A stretch of DNA of 15,811 bases from Solirubrobacteraceae bacterium (GTDB lineage Bacteria; Actinomycetota; Thermoleophilia; Solirubrobacterales; Solirubrobacteraceae). The notes below the pieces were generated by a model that was not told where the DNA came from, did not search any database, and was given only the letters and a program-made list of their open reading frames with translations. The stretch covers positions 1 through 15,811 of the forward strand of contig JAICUS010000068.1 of assembly GCA_025935735.1 (NCBI GenBank), in the 5' to 3' direction. A program made the translations under genes and the position numbers. Of this stretch, positions 1 to 5,404 are shown one piece after another; within the stretch, counting starts at the first letter, position 1, and every line of letters begins with the position of its first letter.

Positions 1-503
1 CCCGACCGGGTGGTCGCGCCGATCAGCGTGAACGGCGGCAGGTCGAGCGTGACCACCTTCGCCCCCGGCCCCACCCCGAGCGTCACCGGCAGCTGGCCGT
101 CCTCCATCGCCGGGTAGAACGTCTCCTCCACCGCGCGCGGGAGCCGGTGGATCTCGTCCACGAAGAAGACGCTGCGCGGCTCCAGGTCGGTCAGATAGGA
201 CGCGATGTCGCCCTTGCGCTCCAGCGCCGGGCCGGCGGTGGCCTTGAACGGCACCTCGAGCTCCTCGGCCACGATCCGGGCCAGCGACGTCTTGCCCAGC
301 CCCGGCGGGCCGGCGAGCAGCACGTGGTCCATGGCGTCGCCGCGCTCGGACGCCGCCCGGATGGACAGCGCCAGCTGCGCCTTCACCGCGTCCTGGCCGA
401 CGAACTCGTCCAGCCGCCGCGGCCGCAGGCGCGCCTCCTGGTCCTCGGGGCGCTCCTCGGGGTCGGGCAGGCGCTCGTACTCGACGCCCGGCGTGCGGAT
501 CAT
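1..503 (-). CDS. ruvB: Holliday junction branch migration DNA helicase RuvB (3' part cut off by window)
   Basis: RuvB is the hexameric AAA+ motor that, loaded by RuvA, drives Holliday-junction branch migration. The first 167 residues are visible and the rest lies outside the window. The N-terminal linker ends in LDEFVGQD (about 31-38). Walker A is GPPGLGKT (65-72), Walker B is VDEIHR (115-120), and the RuvB-typical stretch EDGQLPVTLGVGPGAK (134-149) is followed by sensor 1 GATTR (162-166). The ATG at 503 overlaps the ruvA stop in an ATGA junction, and an AAGGTGG ribosome-binding-like tract lies 7 nt upstream, so translation is probably coupled. Order ruvC-ruvA-ruvB is the usual actinobacterial one. 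Identification is certain; only the C-terminal winged-helix domain cannot be checked. Confidence 0.97.
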   Translation of the reverse strand, partial: MIRTPGVEYERLPDPEERPEDQEARLRPRRLDEFVGQDAVKAQLALSIRAASERGDAMDHVLLAGPPGLGKTSLARIVAEELEVPFKATAGPALERKGDIASYLTDLEPRSVFFVDEIHRLPRAVEETFYPAMEDGQLPVTLGVGPGAKVVTLDLPPFTLIGATTRS

Positions 504-1078
504 CGCCGGGCCACCTTCAGCGCGTGGGCGATCAGCGCCTCGGGCGTGTCACCCGGCGCGCCGTCGAGCAGCGCCTCGGCCTCCGGCGGGGAGAACCCGA
601 GCCCGAGCAGCCCGTCGCGGGCCAGCGCGCGCGGGTCGTCGCCGCGGGTGATGACGATCGGGTCCTCGCCGGGCGCGGCGCCCACCTTCTCGCGCAGCTC
701 GACCACGATGCGCTCGGCCGTGCGCTTGCCGATGCCCGGCACGGCCTGCAGCCGGGCGACGTCGCCGCCGGCCACGGCGCTCAGCAGCTCGCGCGGCGGC
801 CCGCCGGACAGCACGGCGAGCGCCATCTTCGGCCCGACGCCCTGGACGCCGATGAGCAGCAGGAACAGGTCGCGCTCCTGCTCTGACGCGAAGCCGTAGA
901 GCAGCAGCGCGTCGTCGCGCACGATCAGGTGGCTGTGCAGGGTCACCGGCTCGCCGACACGCGGGACGTGGCGCAGCGTCTCGGCGGAGACGGCCAGGCG
1001 GTAGCCGACGCCGCCGCAGGACACGACCACGTGGTCGCCCCTCCGCACGGCGACCTCGCCGGCGACGAGCGCGATCAC
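500..1078 (-). CDS. ruvA: Holliday junction branch migration protein RuvA
   Basis: RuvA binds four-way DNA junctions as a tetramer and recruits the RuvB motor. The product is 192 aa, a normal RuvA length. The N-terminal OB-fold is residues 1-63 (IALVAGEV start, GVGYRLAVS, LLLYGF). Two helix-hairpin-helix motifs follow, IGVQGVGPKMAL (76-87) and VPGIGKRTAERI (113-124). A short acidic/flexible linker then leads to the C-terminal RuvB-binding three-helix domain with LLGLGFSPPEAE (157-168). The GTG at 1078 is chosen because the protein must begin IALVAGEV, because it overlaps the ruvC stop as GTGA, and because a TGAGGG tract lies 8 nt upstream. The stop overlaps the ruvB start by 4 bp. It is almost certainly co-transcribed with ruvC and ruvB. 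Confidence 0.97.
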   Translation of the reverse strand: MIALVAGEVAVRRGDHVVVSCGGVGYRLAVSAETLRHVPRVGEPVTLHSHLIVRDDALLLYGFASEQERDLFLLLIGVQGVGPKMALAVLSGGPPRELLSAVAGGDVARLQAVPGIGKRTAERIVVELREKVGAAPGEDPIVITRGDDPRALARDGLLGLGFSPPEAEALLDGAPGDTPEALIAHALKVARR

Positions 1079-1578
1079 CCGGCGGCCCTCAGCGCGGCGG
1101 CCATCGGGGCGCCGTTGGCGTGGCAGATCGCCACCGCGAGCGCGTCGGCGGCGTGGTCGGGCTTCGGCAGCTCGGGCAGCGCCAGCAGCGTCTGCACCAT
1201 CCGCTGGACCTGGTCCTTGGCGGCCCGGCCGGAGCCGCAGACGGCGTTCTTGACCTGCTGGGGCGTGTAGGACGCGCAGCGGATGGCCCGCTGGCCGGCG
1301 GCCAGGATGACCACGCCGCGGGCCTGGCCCACCGCGAACGCACTGTGGGCGTTGGCGCCGAAGTAGAGGTCCTCGACGGCGACCGCGTCGGGCCGGTAGC
1401 CGTCCATCAGCTCGCCGACGCGGCGGTGGATCTCGGCCAGCCGGGCGCCGGCGTCCAGGCCGGCCGGGGTCTCCACGACGCCCCCGTCCAGCGCGAAGAG
1501 CCGCCCGCGGTCGTGCGCCACGATGCCGTAGCCGGTGTTGGCCACGCCGGGGTCGATGCCGAGGACGATCACGTGCAC
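1075..1578 (-). CDS. ruvC: Crossover junction endodeoxyribonuclease RuvC
   Basis: RuvC is the dimeric, metal-dependent nuclease that cuts Holliday junctions symmetrically; it belongs to the RNase H fold. The product is 167 aa, typical of the family. Catalytic acidic residues are visible: D9 in LGIDPG, E69 in AVED, and the C-terminal PDHAADALAVA block with H142 and D145. The third position is His rather than the E. coli Asp, as in Thermus RuvC, so activity should be intact. The start is GTG at 1578; a second GTG at 1572 would also be in frame. A CAGAAT -10-like box 8 nt upstream of 1578 suggests a leaderless promoter, so ruvCAB may be expressed apart from the membrane-protein gene 39 bp upstream. 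Confidence 0.96.
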   Translation of the reverse strand: MHVIVLGIDPGVANTGYGIVAHDRGRLFALDGGVVETPAGLDAGARLAEIHRRVGELMDGYRPDAVAVEDLYFGANAHSAFAVGQARGVVILAAGQRAIRCASYTPQQVKNAVCGSGRAAKDQVQRMVQTLLALPELPKPDHAADALAVAICHANGAPMAAALRAAG

Positions 1579-1585
1579 CCCGGGG

Positions 1586-1591
1586 ATTCTG
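1586..1591 (-). promoter_or_regulatory. Putative -10 box for a leaderless ruvC transcript
   Basis: CAGAAT read on the minus strand lies just upstream of the ruvC GTG. Counting 7 bp downstream puts the transcription start at 1579, one base before GTG at 1578. I see no convincing -35 box. It is an inference from spacing and from the same arrangement at other gene starts in this window. Confidence 0.35.
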
Positions 1592-1617
1592 CGCGGCGCC
1601 CCGGACGCCTTCCCGCC

Positions 1618-2034
1618 TCAGGTGCCGGGGAGCGAGGAGCCGGCGAAGCCGAAGAACCAGACGCCGAAGATGACGATCGCCAGGCCGACCGACACGATCA
1701 TCACCGTGTCGAGGACGCCGCCGCGGCGGTTCGAGGTCCGCTCGGCGCGCATCGACTTCAGCCAGCTCGCCCGGCGCGGCCCGTCGTCGCCGCGGCGGGT
1801 CAGGCGGCTGTGCGCGCGGTCCAGGTAGCCCAGGAGCTTGCCGACGATCGCCATGCCGATCGGCAGCCCGATGAACACCAGCAGGTACGGGCCGACGCTC
1901 GGGTTGGCCGAGTCGGCGAGCTTGGAGGCCGCGTAGATCAGCCCGAGCGGGACGCCGAGCCACATGACGACCGAGCCGACCGCCATCAGGAGCACGAGGA
2001 GGATCGCCGGCACAGACCAGGGCGAGCGGATCAT
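1618..2034 (-). CDS. Three-pass membrane protein of unknown function upstream of ruvC
   Basis: A 138-aa protein that I cannot assign to a named family. Three hydrophobic segments are visible, about residues 8-36 (AILLVLLMAVGS, then WLGVPLGLIYAA), 46-68 (PYLLVFIGLPIGMAIVG) and 108-131 (VMIVSVGLAIVIFGVWFFG). A basic hydrophilic loop (about 72-105, rich in R and D) separates the second and third, and should lie on the cytoplasmic side. The ATG at 2034 is preferred; a GTG directly before it (2037) is equally possible. Extending further upstream would run into the divergent regulator gene and add non-hydrophobic, compositionally odd residues. The 39-bp gap to ruvC in the same orientation suggests partial co-transcription, but nothing in the sequence links it functionally to recombination. 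Confidence 0.8.
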   Translation of the reverse strand: MIRSPWSVPAILLVLLMAVGSVVMWLGVPLGLIYAASKLADSANPSVGPYLLVFIGLPIGMAIVGKLLGYLDRAHSRLTRRGDDGPRRASWLKSMRAERTSNRRGGVLDTVMIVSVGLAIVIFGVWFFGFAGSSLPGT

Positions 2035-2042
2035 CACGTTCG

Positions 2043-2048
2043 ACCATG
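2043..2048 (-). promoter_or_regulatory. Putative -10 box for the membrane-protein gene
   Basis: CATGGT on the minus strand would place the transcript start near 2036, within 2 nt of the ATG at 2034 (or the GTG at 2037). A TTGTGG hexamer lies 16 bp further upstream and could act as a weak -35. The match to consensus is poor, so this is tentative. Confidence 0.25.
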
Positions 2049-2065
2049 TTCCCGCTTCTCGCTGC

Positions 2066-2071
2066 CACAAT
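2066..2071 (+). promoter_or_regulatory. Putative -10 box for a leaderless AraC-regulator transcript
   Basis: CACAAT (matches TATAAT at four positions) ends 6 nt before the GTG at 2078. A start 7 nt downstream of its last base falls exactly on the G of GTG. The AT-rich CACAAT stands out in a GC-rich 43-bp divergent gap. It also supports the choice of GTG at 2078 as start. Confidence 0.4.
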
Positions 2072-2077
2072 CGCCAC

Positions 2078-2824
2078 GTGTACCGTGAGATCGCTCCGCC
2101 CCCGGACCTGGCCGCCCACGTGGCCTGCCTGTGGACGAGCGAGGCGGTCGGTGGGCGGGTGCTGCCCGACGGCTGCGTGGACCTCGTGTGGAGCGGCTCC
2201 CGCCTGGTCGTGGCCGGGCCGGCGACGGGGCCGGTGCAGGCCGGCATCCCGGTCGGCACGCCGGTGTTCGGCGTGCGCTTCCGGCTGGGCGCGGCCGGCG
2301 CGGGGCTCGGGCTGCCCGCAGGCGAGCTGGCCGACCTGACCGTGCCGGCGGCGGACGTGTGGGACGCCGCGGTCGAGGAGCGCGTGGCCGCCGGCGGCCT
2401 GCCCGCGCTCGTGCAGGCCGTGCGGCTGCGGCTGCGCGCCGCCGAGCGCGTCGACCCGCTGACCCGCGCGGCCGCGGTCGGCCTGGCCCGGCCGGACGCC
2501 CGGGTGGCCGAGCTCGGCGACCGCCTCGGGATCTCGGAGCGCCAGCTGCGCCGCCGGTTCGCCGACGCGGTCGGCTACGGCCCGAAGACCCTCGCCCGCA
2601 TCCTGCGCTTCCAGCGCTTCCTCGGGCTCGCCGCCGACGCGCCGGACCCCGACCTGGCCGGTCTCGCCTTCGCCGCCGGCTACGCCGACCAGGCGCACCT
2701 CACCCGCGAGTGCGTCCGTCTCGCCGGCCGCACGCCCGCGGCCCTCCTGGCCGGCCGCGTGCGCCCAGCCGGCGAGCGCCTCAACCTGAAGGGGTCAGAC
2801 CCCTTTAGCTTGCGCGCCGGTTAA
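2078..2824 (+). CDS. AraC-family transcriptional regulator (DUF6597-type N-terminus)
   Basis: A 248-aa DNA-binding regulator. The N-terminal half (about 1-95; YREIAPPPDLAAHVACLW, then LPDGCVDLVW and GIPVGTPVFGVRFRLGAA) matches the cupin-like domain seen in AraC proteins labelled DUF6597. The C-terminal half carries the two AraC helix-turn-helix units: VAELGDRLGISERQLRRRF (about 143-161) and LAFAAGYADQAHLTRECVR (about 196-214), the second followed by the usual GRTP. GTG at 2078 is chosen because the family begins with a short YREIxPP segment and because a -10 box points to it; longer in-frame starts would cross the divergent gene. The last residues (LKGSDPF, 237-243, and five more) are encoded by an inverted repeat, so the natural C-terminus appears to have been replaced or extended. 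Target genes are unknown; the next gene downstream is a candidate. Confidence 0.88.
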   Translation: MYREIAPPPDLAAHVACLWTSEAVGGRVLPDGCVDLVWSGSRLVVAGPATGPVQAGIPVGTPVFGVRFRLGAAGAGLGLPAGELADLTVPAADVWDAAVEERVAAGGLPALVQAVRLRLRAAERVDPLTRAAAVGLARPDARVAELGDRLGISERQLRRRFADAVGYGPKTLARILRFQRFLGLAADAPDPDLAGLAFAAGYADQAHLTRECVRLAGRTPAALLAGRVRPAGERLNLKGSDPFSLRAG

Positions 2825-2839
2825 AAGGGGTCTGACCCC
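2791..2839. repeat. Perfect 16-bp inverted repeat with GGGGTCAGACCCC core, overlapping the 3' end of the regulator
   Basis: Left arm GGGGTCAGACCCCTTT (2791-2806) and right arm AAAGGGGTCTGACCCC (2824-2839) are exact reverse complements around a 17-nt loop. Each arm contains a 13-nt palindrome of its own (GGGGTC-A-GACCCC), so several alternative hairpins can form. The left arm and loop are translated as KGSDPFSLRAG and the stop TAA (2822-2824) touches the right arm. From memory, this core and KGSDP-type protein tails recur in unrelated bacterial genomes as a REP-like element; I could not check that. It may double as a terminator, since a TTTT run follows at about 2848. Confidence 0.85.
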
Positions 2840-2905
2840 GGGGTGGGTTTTGGGGCTCGGGGGGCGCTGCGGGCGTTCTCCGGGCCGGCGGGGCCAACCG
2901 GGCAG

Positions 2906-2949
2906 ATGTCCGTTTCCTTCAAGCCACGGCGCAGGCGGCGCCGTACGGT
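2906..2949 (+). promoter_or_regulatory. Putative promoter/operator region of the toroid-fold gene
   Basis: In a GC-rich gap, a comparatively AT-rich tract (2906-2927, containing TCCGTTTCCTTCAAG) is followed by TACGGT at 2944-2949, a TANNNT -10 candidate. The predicted transcript start is 2956, one base before the ATG at 2957, with no Shine-Dalgarno sequence between them. TTCAAG at 2918-2923 could be a -35 at a long 20-bp spacing. The tract could instead be an activator or ECF-sigma site; the regulator next door is a plausible binder. Confidence 0.35.
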
Positions 2950-2956
2950 CCCGGGC

Positions 2957-3817
2957 ATGAGCGAGACGATGCAACGGGCGGAGCACTACATCTGGTCGAG
3001 CGCGCGGGTACTGGAGCAGCGGCGCTTCGAGCTGCTGTTCACGGGCGGGCCGGCGCAGCCGGTGCGCGACGCCGTCTTCAGCCACCGGACGGCCGACGGG
3101 GGCTTCGGCTACGCGCTCGAGGCCGACGGGCGCGGGCCGACGAGCCAGCCGCCGCACATCTACACCGCGCTGCAGATCCTCGAGGAGGCCGGCGGCGTGG
3201 AGCCCGAGCTGGCCCGCGAGATCTGCGACCACCTCGAGGGCATCTCGGCGCCGGACGGCGGCGTGCCGCTCTCGCTGCCCAGCCTCGCGCCGTACCCCCA
3301 CGCGCCGTGGTGGAAGCAGGGCCCGGAGGGCTCGCTGGTCTCCACCGCCCGCTGCCTCGCGCCGCTGCTGCGCACGGGGATCGACCACCCGTGGATCGAC
3401 GCCGCCACGGGATTCTGCTGGGCGGCCGTCGACGCGATCGGGCAGACGAACCCCTACGAGGCCGAGGCGGCGATCGTCTTCCTCGACGCCGCCCCGGACC
3501 GCGAGCGCGCCGAGGCGGCCGCCGAGCGGATCGGCCGCCTCGTGCACGAGCAGGGCCTCGTGGGCGGCGAGTTCGGCGGCCAGCCGGGCGAGGTCCACTC
3601 CGCGACCGACCTCGCGCCGCGGCCCGACACGCTCTCGCGCCGCTGGTTCGGCGACGACGAGATGAGCCAGGCGCTCGACCGGCTCGCGGCCGCGCAGCAG
3701 GACGACGGCAGCTGGCCGGTCCTGTGGATCAACGGCCCGACCCCCGCCGTCGCCGGCGAGTGGGCCGAGGTGACGCTCAACGCGCTGCTGACGCTGCGCG
3801 CATACGGCCGGCTCTGA
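2957..3817 (+). CDS. Prenyltransferase/squalene-cyclase-like repeat protein of unknown function
   Basis: A 286-aa protein with glycine/aromatic repeat motifs typical of the alpha/alpha toroid fold of terpene cyclases and prenyltransferase beta subunits: RTADGGFGYAL (about 44-54), SAPDGGVPLSL (about 97-107) and AAQQDDGSWPVLW (about 245-257). Helices rich in Ala/Leu lie between them. The DxDD and DxTAE catalytic motifs of squalene-hopene cyclase are absent, and the protein is less than half the length of a cyclase, so it is unlikely to be one. It may be a stand-alone toroid binding or hydrolysing an unknown ligand. The ATG at 2957 (MSETMQRAEHYIW) is chosen over an in-frame extension because that extension is a low-complexity Arg run and a -10 box sits just upstream. 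No signal peptide or membrane segment is apparent. Confidence 0.75.
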   Translation: MSETMQRAEHYIWSSARVLEQRRFELLFTGGPAQPVRDAVFSHRTADGGFGYALEADGRGPTSQPPHIYTALQILEEAGGVEPELAREICDHLEGISAPDGGVPLSLPSLAPYPHAPWWKQGPEGSLVSTARCLAPLLRTGIDHPWIDAATGFCWAAVDAIGQTNPYEAEAAIVFLDAAPDRERAEAAAERIGRLVHEQGLVGGEFGGQPGEVHSATDLAPRPDTLSRRWFGDDEMSQALDRLAAAQQDDGSWPVLWINGPTPAVAGEWAEVTLNALLTLRAYGRL

Positions 3818-3934
3818 GGGGCCGGCGAACTGCTTGCTGGGTAGGGAGGCGGTTCCTTCGGGGCGCCGTGATGAGCGCGAACGCGCCGCCGGGCGCGCAC
3901 CTTCCCCCTACCCCAGCTGCCGTTCGCCGGCCCC
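3818..3934. repeat. Inverted-repeat element A at the convergent junction, likely bidirectional terminator
   Basis: Terminal arms GGGGCCGGCGAAC (3818-3830) and GTTCGCCGGCCCC (3922-3934) are perfect 13-bp reverse complements. Further inside, GCTGGGTAG (3836-3844) pairs with CTACCCCAGC (3908-3917) with one bulged base, and the middle holds smaller GC-rich hairpins. The element begins at the base after the toroid gene's stop and ends 22 bp before the yebC stop. A diverged relative occurs at 9298-9364. It lies between two converging genes, which suits transcription termination for both; no long T tract is present. Confidence 0.7.
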
Positions 3935-3956
3935 GGCACGGCCTCTGGGACCGCGC

Positions 3957-4706
3957 TCAGCCCGCGACCCGCTCCAGGATCTCGGCGTCGACGTCGAAGT
4001 TCGCGTGCACCGTGTCGGTGTCGTCGAGCTCCTCGAGCGTGTCGATGAGCTTCATCAGCTTGGTCGCGCCGTCCTCGTCGAGCGGGACGAGGGTCTTCGG
4101 GCGCTGCATGACCTGGGCCTCTGACACCTCGATGCCGGCCTTGACGAGCGCCGCGCGCACGGTGGCCAGGTCGGCGGGCTCGCAGATGACCTCGTAGACG
4201 TCCTCGTCGAGCACGATGTCCTCGGCGCCGGCGTCCACGGCGGGCATGAGGTCGTCCTCGGAGAAGCGCTCGCCGTCGACGACGGCCACGCCCTTCTTGT
4301 CGAACAGGTAGGCCACCGAGCCCGGCTCGCCGAGGTTGCCGCCGTGCTTGTTGAACGCGTGGCGGATCTCCGAGCCGGTGCGGTTGCGATTGTCGGTCAG
4401 CGCCTCGACGAGGATGGCCACGCCGCCGGGGCCGTAGCCCTCGTACATCACGGCCTCCAGCGCGTCGGCGTCCGCGCCCTCGCCGGTGCCCTTGGCGATC
4501 GCGCGCTCGATGTTGTCCTTGGGCATCGAGGCGTCCTTGGCCTTCTGCACGGCCAGAGACAGCGCGGGATTGCCCTCGATGTCGCCCCCGCCCTCCTTCG
4601 CGGCGACGGTGATCGCCCGCGCGAGCTTGGTGAAGAGCTTGCCGCGGCGGGCGTCGACGATCGCCTTCTTGTGCTTGATCCCCGCCCACTTCGAATGACC
4701 GGCCAT
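3957..4706 (-). CDS. yebC: YebC/PmpR family protein
   Basis: A 249-aa member of the widespread YebC/PmpR family. It starts with the family hallmark MAGHSKWAGIKHKKAIVDARRGK and contains MPKDNIERAI (61-70) and MYEGYGPGGVAILVEALTDN (87-106) followed by RNRT. Members were long annotated as DNA-binding regulators, with recent work placing some as translation factors acting at stalled ribosomes; which applies here is not visible. Length and all three domains look intact. The ATG at 4706 is fixed by the MAGHSKW start; an in-frame ATG at 4781 would run into the divergent methyltransferase. A TAGAAT -10 box at 4715-4720 points to a nearly leaderless transcript. In actinobacteria yebC usually lies next to ruvC; here about 2 kb of other genes separates them. 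Confidence 0.96.
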   Translation of the reverse strand: MAGHSKWAGIKHKKAIVDARRGKLFTKLARAITVAAKEGGGDIEGNPALSLAVQKAKDASMPKDNIERAIAKGTGEGADADALEAVMYEGYGPGGVAILVEALTDNRNRTGSEIRHAFNKHGGNLGEPGSVAYLFDKKGVAVVDGERFSEDDLMPAVDAGAEDIVLDEDVYEVICEPADLATVRAALVKAGIEVSEAQVMQRPKTLVPLDEDGATKLMKLIDTLEELDDTDTVHANFDVDAEILERVAG

Positions 4707-4714
4707 GGGCTGCG

Positions 4715-4720
4715 ATTCTA
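4715..4720 (-). promoter_or_regulatory. Putative -10 box of yebC
   Basis: TAGAAT on the minus strand matches TATAAT at five of six positions. The predicted transcript start is 4708, two bases before the ATG at 4706. Its distal two bases (4719-4720) are also the first two bases of the divergent methyltransferase -10 box. Confidence 0.5.
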
Positions 4721-4724
4721 TCCT
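4719..4724 (+). promoter_or_regulatory. Putative -10 box of the methyltransferase operon
   Basis: TATCCT with an ATGACC hexamer at 4695-4700 (four matches to TTGACA, 18-bp spacing) predicts a transcript start at 4731, two bases before the ATG at 4733. The -35 candidate lies inside the yebC coding sequence. The box overlaps that of yebC on the other strand. Confidence 0.45.
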
Positions 4725-4732
4725 CGCGCGCC

Positions 4733-5404
4733 ATGCGCCCCGGAGAGCGCGCCGCCCGCGCCGCGGCCTACGAGCGAGCACGCCCGGAGATCCTCGCCCA
4801 CGTCCCGCGCGGCGCGGCCCGCGTGCTCGACCTGGGCTGCGCGAGCGGCACCACCGGCGCCGCGCTCAAGCAGCGCCAGGACGTCGAGGTGGTCGGCGTC
4901 GAGCGCGAGCCGGCCTACGCGCGCGAGGCCGAGGGCCGGCTGGACCGCGTCGTCACGGCCGACGTCGAGGCGCTCGACCCGGCGCAGCTGGGCCGCTTCG
5001 ACGCGCTGATCGCCGCCGACGTGCTCGAGCACCTGGTCGACCCGTGGACCGCGCTGCGGCGCTACGCCGAGCTGCTGCACCCCGGCGGCACCGCCGTCGT
5101 CTCGCTGCCCAACGTCGGCCACTGGAGCACGTACGCGTACCTGCTGCGCGGCACCTGGCCGCGCAAGCCGGAGGGCATCTTCGACGCCACCCACCTGCGC
5201 TGGTTCACGCTCAACGACGCCCGCGACCTCCTCGCCCAGGCCGGCCTGGAGCCGCACACCGTCGTCCGCCGCGGCTGGATCGCCTGGCGCGGCTCGCGCG
5301 CCGACGTGCTCGCCCCGCCGCTGCTGAAGGTCCCCGGGATCCGCACGCTGGTCACCTTCCAGCACGTGATCGCGTCTATCTATGCTCCGCGCGCATGCCG
5401 GTGA
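4733..5404 (+). CDS. Class I SAM-dependent methyltransferase
   Basis: A 223-aa Rossmann-fold methyltransferase. Motif I is VLDLGCASG (31-39, SAM glycine loop), the acidic end of strand 2 is VVGVERE (53-59), and strand 4 is DALIAADVLEHL (90-101), followed by HPGGTAVVSLPN (116-127). The DVLEHLxDP and SLPNVxH pattern resembles methyltransferases acting on small molecules, quinones or sugars (the UbiG/methionine-biosynthesis MetW-like group). The substrate cannot be read from the sequence. It is the first gene of a four-gene operon; its stop overlaps the next start by 10 bp. The adjacent sugar-phosphate mutase allows, but does not prove, a role in glycan precursor modification. Confidence 0.88.
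   Translation: MRPGERAARAAAYERARPEILAHVPRGAARVLDLGCASGTTGAALKQRQDVEVVGVEREPAYAREAEGRLDRVVTADVEALDPAQLGRFDALIAADVLEHLVDPWTALRRYAELLHPGGTAVVSLPNVGHWSTYAYLLRGTWPRKPEGIFDATHLRWFTLNDARDLLAQAGLEPHTVVRRGWIAWRGSRADVLAPPLLKVPGIRTLVTFQHVIASIYAPRACR
5381..5386 (+). promoter_or_regulatory. Possible internal -10 box upstream of the phosphomutase
   Basis: TATGCT within the last codons of the methyltransferase lies in an AT-rich patch (GTCTATCTATGCT) and predicts a start at 5393, two bases before the mutase ATG at 5395. TTCCAG at 5357-5362 is a weak -35 candidate with 18-bp spacing. It could allow expression of the mutase without the methyltransferase. Confidence 0.35.

Noticed and set aside
1964..2077. 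An earlier in-frame ATG for the AraC regulator
   Set aside because: It would overlap the divergent membrane-protein gene, adds non-family residues, and the GTG at 2078 is supported by a -10 box and the family-typical N-terminus.
500..2698. A minus-strand open frame of about 730 codons running into ruvA
   Set aside because: Only the last 192 residues are RuvA. The upstream portion is low-complexity and lies over ruvC, the membrane-protein gene and the regulator in other frames.
2843..2956. Upstream in-frame extension of the toroid protein
   Set aside because: It adds a run of Gly/Pro and Arg with no family resemblance and covers the likely promoter; it is treated as non-coding.
2957..3817. 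Squalene-hopene cyclase annotation for the toroid protein
   Set aside because: The protein is too short and lacks the DxDD and DxTAE catalytic motifs; only the repeat fold is supported.
4707..4781. A longer yebC starting at an ATG at 4781
   Set aside because: The extra residues are Arg-rich and unlike the family, which starts MAGHSKW; it would also overlap the methyltransferase start.
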